In this document: positions 1 through 4,667 of the stretch, piece after piece
Position numbering within the stretch: position 1 is the first letter of the stretch
How the letters are laid out: the number at the start of each line of letters is the position of its first letter
Origin: an archaeon
GTDB taxonomy: Archaea; EX4484-52; B79-G9
NCBI GenBank assembly: GCA_030630425.1
Contig: DAOVNB010000052.1
Span: forward strand, 1 to 5,635
DNA length: 5,635 nt
Reading direction: 5' to 3'
Translations under genes and position numbers: made by a program
Notes under the pieces: model-generated
Told to the model about the DNA's origin: nothing
Seen by the model: the letters and a program-made list of their open reading frames with translations, nothing else
The model's database searches: none

Positions 1-1
1 A

Positions 2-301
2 AGGGATGTACCTGAAAAAGAATGCGCGCTTTATTGCATACTTAAAGGTTTTGATGTTAATTTCGGCGAATGTCCTTATGCATCAGAATCATTCAGATGG
101 TCTGTAAGAGATATTGTAAATGACCTGGAAGAAAAATATCCGGGAACAAAATTCAGCATATTAAGAACTTTTGACCGGATTCTCCCCGCAATACAAAAAA
201 CTGCCAAAACAAAAGGCAAAATAGAAAAATGCACACTATGCGGAGAGCCTACATCACGGGAAATATGCAAAGCATGCGAGCTTAAAAAACTTATACAGTA
301 A
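2..301 (+). CDS. ncsA: C-terminal part of tRNA 2-thiolation protein NcsA/TtuA (5' end outside the window)
   Basis: The last 99 residues of a PP-loop ATPase of the NcsA/TtuA/CTU1 family are present. In this family the enzyme adenylates U34 (or U54) of tRNA and inserts sulfur to make 2-thiouridine, acting in the cytoplasm with a ubiquitin-like sulfur carrier. Seen here: a conserved block GECPYASESFRWSVRD, then LEEKYPGTKFSILRTFDR, then a C-terminal zinc-binding module with two Cys pairs (CTLC and CKAC, joined by GEPTSREI), which is the hallmark end of the family. The ATP-binding PP-loop and the N-terminal zinc finger must lie to the left of the window. The reading frame is intact to TAA at 299-301. 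No gene follows closely on the same strand, so no operon partner is visible downstream. The family is common in archaea and also present in some bacteria. The family call is firm; which uridine is modified cannot be told from this part. Confidence 0.87.
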   Translation, partial: RDVPEKECALYCILKGFDVNFGECPYASESFRWSVRDIVNDLEEKYPGTKFSILRTFDRILPAIQKTAKTKGKIEKCTLCGEPTSREICKACELKKLIQ

Positions 302-490
302 CAGGCGTTACCAATGTTTAAAGAAAAAATAATTGATGAAAAACTCTTAGTCATAAGGCCATGCCGCACAAAATGAAACTAATGGACGGAATAAGCGCAA
401 TGACGGTGAATATGTTTTCCAGGTATAATGAATTGGAGGACAGATTTATATGTTTTAATGTGGCGGTGTATGTATAGCAATTATAATGAA
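302..490. other. Spacer with only weak short reading frames
   Basis: This stretch lies between the convergent ends of ncsA and the small minus-strand gene. It holds two plus-strand frames that overlap by an ATGA: 314-376 (20 codons, starting MFKEKIIDEKLLVIRP) and 373-477 (34 codons, starting MKLMDGISAMTVNMF). Neither has a convincing ribosome binding site or a recognisable motif. They could be a decayed small gene split by a frameshift, or chance. TATA-like strings occur at about 422-429 and 443-450, but no plausible gene follows them on either strand. I see no RNA gene or hairpin terminator here. Confidence 0.4.
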
Positions 491-595
491 TCACTCTGCG
501 TTTTCTTTTTTCATAAACTCTCTAAATTCTTTTTCGCTATGTGGTTTAACTTTCCCTGTTCTTATTTCATTAAGTCTTTTTTCTGCAAGTTTCAT
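491..595 (-). CDS. Small charged protein resembling the C-terminal tail of a type II antitoxin
   Basis: A 34-residue reading frame starts at ATG 595, with sequence MKLAEKRLNEIRTGKVKP followed by HSEKEFREFMKKENAE. It is strongly helical and charged. The pattern 'AEKRL.EI..GKVKP.S..EF' resembles the C-terminal toxin-binding region of small prokaryotic antitoxins (inference from general resemblance only). The frame stays open upstream to an ATG at 691, but that part overlaps the end of the 655-1260 gene out of frame and reads as noise, so the start is uncertain; an in-frame TTG lies near 645. A weak purine run (GGGG) lies about 8 bases before ATG 595. A TATA-like TTATAAAA at about 653-660 (minus strand) could drive it alone. 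No neighbouring toxin is recognisable, so this may be an orphan or truncated antitoxin. The function is not established. Confidence 0.4.
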   Translation of the reverse strand: MKLAEKRLNEIRTGKVKPHSEKEFREFMKKENAE

Positions 596-654
596 GGTTT
601 TTGCCCCTATTTTGTTTCCATTGCTATGGGATTTCTTATTGAAAATCAATCGTT

Positions 655-1260
655 TTATAATGGAGGTAAAGAAACACCATCTTTTAGCCAACCATCTTCT
701 TTGAAAAAAGGACTAAGTTGTTTTTCTAAAAAATCTTTATGTTGGAGAATTTTCGCTTCTTTTAACAAACAACAGACATTGTGGAGTCTTACTTTTTCAA
801 ATTCTCCAGCACTCCAACAGTTCATACATAATCTGCCGTTGCCTTTGAGCGGATCTTCAAACCATATAAAATCCTTGGAGATTATGTCCTGTTTAATCAA
901 GTAACCAAAACAATAATCTTTATTGAAACCCTTTGCCCTAAAATTTTTTGGCTTAATTTCGCGAAATACCAGAGATTTACTAAGAAGCTTCTCGAAACAC
1001 CCAGTTTCCATTTTAATATTGAAGGCATATAGCTGTTTTTCAGTTACGGTAGACAAGAAGTCGTTAATTTGATTACGAAATTCACCTAACTTGGATTTAT
1101 TAATAAGTAGAAACTGTGTAATTTCATTATCAACAAGAAAACCAGCAACACTTATTTCCCCCTTAGAAGAGTCCCAGTTTGATGATATGTCATTTGATAT
1201 TTCTACATCTACAATTGGATATTTTGTTGAAAAAGGAACCGAAGTTTTTATTGTTTTCAT
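655..1260 (-). CDS. Hypothetical protein, possible RNase H-fold (exonuclease-like), degenerate active site
   Basis: A 201-residue soluble protein with no signal peptide or membrane segment. The order of elements is reminiscent of RNase H-like 3'-5' exonucleases: an N-terminal strand with a DxE pair (IVDVEIS, D18/E20), a hydrophobic strand with a turn (ISVAGFLVDNE, about 36-46), a helix ending LYAFNIKMETGCFEK (about 77-91) where nucleases carry an N...D/E motif, and a late LHNVCCLLKEAKIL (159-172) where they carry an H..D motif. In this last motif the expected Asp appears replaced by Cys, so it may be inactive or I may have the wrong fold. C145, C148, C163 and C164 could bind metal. The start at ATG 1260 is supported by GGTGA (1265-1269) 4 bases upstream and a TATA box at 1297-1308. 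The small 491-595 gene follows on the same strand. The coding call is secure; the fold is tentative. Confidence 0.65.
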   Translation of the reverse strand: MKTIKTSVPFSTKYPIVDVEISNDISSNWDSSKGEISVAGFLVDNEITQFLLINKSKLGEFRNQINDFLSTVTEKQLYAFNIKMETGCFEKLLSKSLVFREIKPKNFRAKGFNKDYCFGYLIKQDIISKDFIWFEDPLKGNGRLCMNCWSAGEFEKVRLHNVCCLLKEAKILQHKDFLEKQLSPFFKEDGWLKDGVSLPPL

Positions 1261-1264
1261 ATAG

Positions 1265-1308
1265 TCACCGAATACTCAATAATACCATAAATTAACTTTA
1301 TAAATACT
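1265..1308 (-). promoter_or_regulatory. Promoter and ribosome binding site of the 655-1260 gene
   Basis: Read on the minus strand, the element GTATTTATAAAG (1297-1308) is a good archaeal TATA box. A start about 26 bases later would give a leader of roughly 15 bases, containing GGTGA (1265-1269) placed 4 bases before the ATG. Confidence 0.5.
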
Positions 1309-1373
1309 ATATGACTACCGTGCCGATAAAATCTTTTTAATAATTATGCAAATATTTAAATTAGAAAGAAAAT

Positions 1374-1448
1374 TGGAGCGGAGGACGTGATTCGAACACG
1401 CGTAAATGAGCTCTGCAGGCTCACGCCAAGCCGCTAGGCGACCTCCGC
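1374..1448 (-). tRNA. tRNA-Cys (anticodon GCA), CCA end encoded
   Basis: The minus strand folds into a complete cloverleaf. The 7-bp acceptor stem is GCGGAGG with CCTCCGC (1442-1448 with 1378-1384), fully paired. The D arm has a GCC/GGC stem with loop TAGCGGCTT. The anticodon stem TGAGC/GCTCA is perfect and encloses loop CTGCAGA, giving anticodon GCA for cysteine. The variable loop has 5 bases. The T arm has a 5-bp stem with one G-U pair and loop TTCGAAT. The discriminator base at 1377 is U, the known identity base for tRNA-Cys, and CCA (1374-1376) follows directly in the genome. There is no intron. Downstream on the same strand is a T-rich tract (about 1362-1373) that could end transcription. 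The cognate synthetase gene cysS lies 3.2 kb away in this window. Confidence 0.96.
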
Positions 1449-1486
1449 TTATTGTAAACCGCTAACAAACCTATTGTGATGTAAAG

Positions 1487-1497
1487 ATTTTTAAATA
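1487..1497 (-). promoter_or_regulatory. TATA-like promoter element for tRNA-Cys
   Basis: On the minus strand this reads ATTTAAAAAT, an archaeal-type TATA box about 43 bases before the mature tRNA 5' end. Transcription would start near 1466, giving a short 5' leader for RNase P to remove. It sits next to the opposing TATA box at 1508-1517, so the two units share a compact divergent promoter region. Confidence 0.4.
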
Positions 1498-1507
1498 TGT
1501 GGAGGTG

Positions 1508-1517
1508 TTTTATAAAA
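1508..1517 (+). promoter_or_regulatory. TATA box of the 1554-1877 gene
   Basis: The string TTTTATAAAA is a near-ideal archaeal TATA box. A start about 26 bases downstream falls at roughly 1538-1541, leaving a leader of about 13 bases before ATG 1554, or almost none before the alternative TTG at 1542. The GGAGGTG at 1501-1507 lies upstream of this box and therefore cannot be the ribosome binding site of a transcript started here. Confidence 0.5.
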
Positions 1518-1553
1518 TAAGCACCAAATAATTGTTACTTATTGGTTGATGAT

Positions 1554-1877
1554 ATGAATTACACCCCCAATAATGCCTTAATTGATGTATCGATTGCTCC
1601 TGGCGAACGCCGAGAAATACATTTTTCTGAAATCGTTGATGAAATGGCTCATTTAAGTCAAAAAAAGGTTTTGTTTTACACCATTAATCCGGAAAATGAA
1701 ACGCCTGATTTGAATGATGTTTATATGCAAACGAATAACAACGGCAATTCTGGTTCAGAAACAAAAATAAATGGATCTCGCGTGGGTTATTTCCCCGCAG
1801 AAACAAATACATATTTTATACTAACAAATAAAGGGCAAGATACTGTTTCACTTCCAATACAATTTCGACAACATTGA
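1554..1877 (+). CDS. Hypothetical small beta-rich protein
   Basis: A 107-residue soluble protein that I do not recognise. It has no signal peptide or membrane helix. Alternating hydrophobic stretches suggest a beta sandwich: ALIDVSIAPGERREIHF at the N-terminus, KVLFYTINPE in the middle, an Asn/Gly-rich loop (QTNNNGNSGSE), and a C-terminal pair YFPAETNTYFILTNKGQD and SLPIQFRQH. The last element, a strand with 'TNTYFILTNKG' followed by another strand, resembles the closing strands of GOLD-like or pre-peptidase-type domains, but this is only a shape resemblance. ATG 1554 is preferred as the start; an in-frame TTG at 1542 would add four residues (MVDD). No clear ribosome binding site precedes either, as for a nearly leaderless archaeal message. 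It stands alone and converges with the next gene with a gap of 16 bases. Confidence 0.65.
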   Translation: MNYTPNNALIDVSIAPGERREIHFSEIVDEMAHLSQKKVLFYTINPENETPDLNDVYMQTNNNGNSGSETKINGSRVGYFPAETNTYFILTNKGQDTVSLPIQFRQH

Positions 1878-1893
1878 TGAATATACAGACAAA

Positions 1894-2421
1894 TCAAACA
1901 AACCGCTTGAACTTCTCCACAGCAGGCATGGCATATACAACATCATGACCGAATTTCGATGCAATGCTTGCTTTTTCCGCAGACAAAAACCCTTTTTCCG
2001 CAGAATGCGCTATTTTTCCGAATTCCATCGCATACCGCTCCAATTCAAACCCATATTTAGTCAGCCTCAAAAAACGAATAAAACCAAGCGCAGATGCTAC
2101 AAAAATAATGTCTCTTGCGCGTTTTTTAAAAAAAGTCTTCATCCTGAACCTATGAAGCCCATGATCCATAGCTAAATCAGTAATAAAAAGAATAAGCAGA
2201 AACTCATCAAACAATAACACAAAATGATGCAGATTAGATGGAAGCGTAACTGCAAAATCCACCACAAAAAGAAGTACTGTTATAAGTGCCAACGGAGGTA
2301 TCGCTTGAGACAAATATTGTCTTGCCTTATCGCCCAATAAATACTTGCCGCAAAAACCGCAATGAGAACTAGCCTTATGAGAAAACATTCTGCATTCTGC
2401 ACACTGCACAATAGCTGTCAT
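1894..2421 (-). CDS. Zinc-ribbon membrane protein with voltage-sensor-like helices
   Basis: A 175-residue protein. Residues 7-24 form a zinc ribbon with two CxxC knuckles (C7/C10 and C21/C24). Three hydrophobic segments follow at about 41-60, 67-84 and 104-120. The second (FDEFLLILFITDLAM) and third, preceded by a basic stretch (HRFRMKTFFKKRARD) and ending FIRFLRLTKYG, resemble helices S2 to S4 of voltage-sensor domains in ion channels, where S4 carries arginines at regular spacing (R116, R119, with K122). No pore or selectivity filter (TxGYG-like) is present, so it is not a complete channel. The C-terminal 50 residues are a soluble, helix-prone tail with alanine and lysine. ATG 2421 is supported by GGGAG (2430-2434) 8 bases upstream. 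The gene is divergent from the amidohydrolase. The voltage-sensor relation is inference; the zinc ribbon and membrane character are clear. Confidence 0.72.
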   Translation of the reverse strand: MTAIVQCAECRMFSHKASSHCGFCGKYLLGDKARQYLSQAIPPLALITVLLFVVDFAVTLPSNLHHFVLLFDEFLLILFITDLAMDHGLHRFRMKTFFKKRARDIIFVASALGFIRFLRLTKYGFELERYAMEFGKIAHSAEKGFLSAEKASIASKFGHDVVYAMPAVEKFKRFV

Positions 2422-2447
2422 TGTTCTATCTCCCTTCCCTTAACATC

Positions 2448-2455
2448 ATAATATG
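2448..2455 (+). promoter_or_regulatory. Possible TATA element of the amidohydrolase gene
   Basis: ATAATATG is centred about 27 bases before ATG 2479, the spacing expected of a leaderless archaeal transcript, and no Shine-Dalgarno-like sequence precedes that ATG. The match to a TATA box is only fair. Confidence 0.3.
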
Positions 2456-2465
2456 AATCTTTCTG

Positions 2466-2478
2466 TTTAAATATATTT
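2466..2478 (-). promoter_or_regulatory. TATA element of the zinc-ribbon membrane protein gene
   Basis: The minus strand reads AAATATATTTAAA. A start about 26 bases on, near 2446, gives a leader of about 25 bases that contains the GGGAG site at 2430-2434. The box abuts the ATG (2479) of the opposite gene, too close to serve that gene. Confidence 0.45.
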
Positions 2479-3297
2479 ATGGGTTCTATTGTTGGAGATG
2501 CGCATATGCATCTTTTTGGTTTGAATGAAAAAATATTTGGAGAAAAAAGAGATGATTCTCTTAAAAAATATACTAACTATTTTAAAGACTACGATGTTAA
2601 AACTGCATTTATTGTCTATAATAATGAATCTAGACTAAATGATCTTAAAAACGAATGCAAAAAACAAGAAATTGATGTTGATATTCGCGGGTTTTATTGG
2701 ATAAAAGATATCAATAATTACAAAATACCAAAAAATGCAGACGCAATAAAGTTCGAATCCTATATAGACGATATAGATATTTGCGATATCCAAAAAATTC
2801 TTGATTCAGATGAACTCAATCTTCCGGTCTATATTCATTGCGGGGAGCTTAAAAGCGAGCTTTCAAACCCCTTAAAAGTAGAACAGCTTGCAAAAATGTA
2901 CCCCGAACGAAAGTTCATAATAGGACATTCTGGCACTTACGGCCCGCCTATTGATAAAAAATATTTTACAGGTTTGAGCGTAATTGAAAATATTAAGGAC
3001 GCTATAAGGGTCGCATCAGAACTTGAAAATGTTTATCTTGAAACATCTATTCTCAATTGCGATGTAAAGCTTGATCTGATTGTTAAAAATAGAGATAAAT
3101 TAAAATACAAGCTGCTTTTAGGCTCTGATTTTCCGCTTACAATAGGCGATATTTTGGAAGGCAGGATTTCTATTTCCGAAGAACTTGAAACCCTGCAGCC
3201 AACAATAAAATCCCAAGAAGAATTACTTTTAAATGCAGGAGTTCCTGTAGAGACGATTAATCAGTTCTACAGGAACATCAAAACATTTTTTGATTGA
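2479..3297 (+). CDS. Metal-dependent hydrolase, amidohydrolase-related (TIM-barrel)
   Basis: A 272-residue protein of the amidohydrolase superfamily, most like the amidohydrolase-2 group, which hydrolyses or decarboxylates small cyclic or acid substrates with a divalent metal. The expected ligands are in order: HxH at H9/H11 in GDAHMHLFG on the first strand, a lysine in AIKFESY (K91), H120 in LPVYIHCGE, H150 in KFIIGHSGTYGPP, and D217 in LLLGSDFPL on the last strand. The length is near the lower end for the family and there is no signal peptide, so the enzyme is cytoplasmic. The start must be ATG 2479, since the next ATG (2506) would remove D7 and H9. The gene stands alone between a divergent and a convergent neighbour; its stop lies 2 bases from the metK stop. 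The substrate cannot be told from sequence. Confidence 0.83.
   Translation: MGSIVGDAHMHLFGLNEKIFGEKRDDSLKKYTNYFKDYDVKTAFIVYNNESRLNDLKNECKKQEIDVDIRGFYWIKDINNYKIPKNADAIKFESYIDDIDICDIQKILDSDELNLPVYIHCGELKSELSNPLKVEQLAKMYPERKFIIGHSGTYGPPIDKKYFTGLSVIENIKDAIRVASELENVYLETSILNCDVKLDLIVKNRDKLKYKLLLGSDFPLTIGDILEGRISISEELETLQPTIKSQEELLLNAGVPVETINQFYRNIKTFFD
3241..3294. terminator. Two tandem hairpins with a T-run at a convergent gene end
   Basis: The first hairpin has a perfect 11-bp stem, GTTCCTGTAGA (3241-3251) with TCTACAGGAAC (3266-3276), and a 14-base loop. The second follows at once, ATCAAAA (3277-3283) with TTTTGAT (3288-3294), with a 4-base loop and a T6 run at 3286-3291. Both lie inside the last 19 codons of the amidohydrolase and directly beyond the metK stop on the other strand. 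They could end transcription of either gene. On the plus strand the T-run comes just before the stop codon (3295-3297), which argues against simple termination there. Confidence 0.5.
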
Positions 3298-3299
3298 AT

Positions 3300-4463
3300 T
3301 TAAAGCCCTGCCTGCGTTTTAAGAATTTCTGCCTTATCTGTATATTCCCAGGTGAAATCCGGATCTTCACGGCCGAAATGCCCATATGCCGCTGTTTTTT
3401 TGTATATAGGGCGAAGAAGCTTAAGATGGTCTATGATTGCTTTTGGTCTCAAATCAAAGTTCTTTTTTACAAGCTCAACTATTGTGTCTTCTGGTATTTT
3501 TGCAGTTCCGAATGTATCTACAAGCAAAGACACCGGCTGTGCAACGCCGATGGCATATGCAATCTGCACTTCACACTGCTCTGAAAGCCCTGCAGCAACT
3601 ATGTTTTTTGCAACATATCGCGCCGCGTATGAGCCTGAACGGTCTACCTTTGACGGGTCCTTGCCTGAAAAGCATCCGCCGCCATGGCTTCCTTTCCCGC
3701 CATAAGTGTCCACAATTATCTTTCTTCCAGTAAGGCCGGTATCTCCATGAGGTCCGCCAATTACGAATCTTCCTGTCTCATTTACAAAATATTTCGTGTT
3801 TTCATCCAATAGGTTTTCGGGTATTGCAGATTTTATAACCTGTTCAATAACATCTTTTTTTATTTGGTCATGCTCAACATCTTCTGTGTGCTGTGCTGCC
3901 ACAACAACGGCCTCTACCCGTTTTGCAGTGTTTCCGTCATATTCTACTGTGACCTGCGATTTCCCGTCAGGCCGAAGGTATGGCAGAAGCCCTGTTTTTC
4001 TTGCTTCTGTTAGTTTTCTTGTGATTGCATGCGCAAGCACAATCGGCAAAGGCATAAGCTCTTTTGTCTCGTTTGTTGCATACCCAAACATTATTCCCTG
4101 ATCCCCTGCGCCCTGCTCATGATTTTCGGTCTCATCCACACCCTGTGCAATGTCTGCGGACTGTTCCTGTATAACATTTATAACAGCGCATGTCTTCCAG
4201 TCAAAGCCGGCACGCGCGTTTTCATAGCCTATTTCCTTTATTGTGTCTCTTACCACTTTTGTAATGTCAACATAAGTCGAAGTCCTTATCTCGCCCCCTA
4301 CAAGAGTCATGCCTGTTGTGACAAAAGTCTCGCATGCAACATGCCCATTAGGATCGTCTTTTAATACCGCATCTAAAACAGCATCAGAAATCTGGTCCGC
4401 TATTTTGTCCGGGTGCCCTTCTGTAACTGATTCAGATGTAAAAAAATGTTTTCCATTAGCCAT
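3300..4463 (-). CDS. metK: S-adenosylmethionine synthetase (methionine adenosyltransferase), bacterial type
   Basis: Complete at 387 residues, the usual length for MetK. It makes S-adenosylmethionine from methionine and ATP in the cytoplasm, releasing phosphate and pyrophosphate. Signature motifs are intact: [14 protein letters not shown] near the N-terminus (H17, D19), the ATP-site hexapeptide GAGDQG (118-123), [13 protein letters not shown] (236-248) and the glycine-rich [16 protein letters not shown] (261-276), then [15 protein letters not shown]. Small departures from the common bacterial form are Cys in GGGCF, where Ala is usual, and GS after VDRS, where AA is usual. The start at ATG 4463 is set by GGTGAT (4469-4474) 5 bases upstream. 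The gene has its own promoter region and is separated from cysS by the desulfurase stub. It belongs to the bacterial/eukaryotic MetK family, not the diverged archaeal MAT family. Confidence 0.97.
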   Translation of the reverse strand: MANGKHFFTSESVTEGHPDKIADQISDAVLDAVLKDDPNGHVACETFVTTGMTLVGGEIRTSTYVDITKVVRDTIKEIGYENARAGFDWKTCAVINVIQEQSADIAQGVDETENHEQGAGDQGIMFGYATNETKELMPLPIVLAHAITRKLTEARKTGLLPYLRPDGKSQVTVEYDGNTAKRVEAVVVAAQHTEDVEHDQIKKDVIEQVIKSAIPENLLDENTKYFVNETGRFVIGGPHGDTGLTGRKIIVDTYGGKGSHGGGCFSGKDPSKVDRSGSYAARYVAKNIVAAGLSEQCEVQIAYAIGVAQPVSLLVDTFGTAKIPEDTIVELVKKNFDLRPKAIIDHLKLLRPIYKKTAAYGHFGREDPDFTWEYTDKAEILKTQAGL

Positions 4464-4468
4464 ATATA

Positions 4469-4518
4469 ATCACCTTTAGTTATTTTAAAATAAAGTTTGC
4501 CCTGACAGTATATATACT
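4469..4518 (-). promoter_or_regulatory. metK promoter region and ribosome binding site
   Basis: On the minus strand the palindrome AGTATATATACT (4507-4518) contains a TATATATA box. A start about 26 bases on, near 4487, would give a leader of about 24 bases containing GGTGAT (4469-4474), placed 5 bases before ATG. A second AT-rich string TTTTAAAA (4483-4490) is a poorer candidate, because it would start transcription past the ribosome binding site. Confidence 0.45.
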
Positions 4519-4583
4519 CTTCTGAAAGAAATATTCTTATTGGAATAACTCATCTCGCAAAATCAATTATCTGCCAGAATTTT

Positions 4584-4667
4584 TCAATAAATCGGCGGCT
4601 TACCGTTTATCATTTGATTGAGCGCGGGAAAATCCTGCCTTATTTTTTCTAAATCCACGGATATCAC
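4584..4667 (-). pseudogene. N-terminal remnant of a SufS-type cysteine desulfurase
   Basis: A 27-codon frame begins at GTG 4667, overlapping the cysS stop by 4 bases (GTGA), and ends at TGA 4584. Its sequence, VDLEKIRQDFPALNQ followed by NGKPPIY, matches the invariant start of group II cysteine desulfurases (SufS/Csd), for example 'VDKVRADFPVLSREVNG.PLAYLDSAA' in E. coli SufS. The match stops exactly before the conserved YLDNAA block. The PLP-binding lysine domain and the catalytic cysteine are absent: the following 120 bases up to metK contain no continuation in any frame. In full form the enzyme would strip sulfur from cysteine for Fe-S clusters and tRNA thiolation. The remnant therefore looks like a truncated gene once translationally coupled to cysS. 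A short functional peptide is possible but unlikely. Confidence 0.72.

Noticed and set aside
76..369. Minus-strand reading frame over the end of ncsA
   Set aside because: It is a shadow: the plus strand carries the clear conserved NcsA C-terminus with its zinc-binding cysteines.
428..904. Long plus-strand reading frame (158 codons) over the antitoxin-like and RNase H-like genes
   Set aside because: It is antisense to better supported minus-strand genes that have a ribosome binding site and TATA box; its own protein is Phe/Ser/Cys-rich with no motif.
1501..1507. GGAGGTG as a ribosome binding site
   Set aside because: No start codon occurs at a useful distance, and it lies upstream of the TATA box of the following gene, so it would not be transcribed from that promoter.
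1544..1710. Repeated TTGATGA and CTGA strings suggesting a C/D box guide RNA
   Set aside because: Spacing between C-like and D-like boxes is about 80 bases instead of about 12, the boxes have mismatches, and they lie within the coding region.
4464..4583. Possible SAM riboswitch in the metK leader
   Set aside because: The likely leader is only about 24 bases, and no kink-turn, pseudoknot or conserved SAM-binding core is visible in the 120-base upstream region.
4545..4586. Frame after the desulfurase stub reading EKFWQIIDFAR then stop, similar to the start of DUF4240-like proteins
   Set aside because: Only about 12 codons, no start codon and no continuation; the resemblance could be chance.
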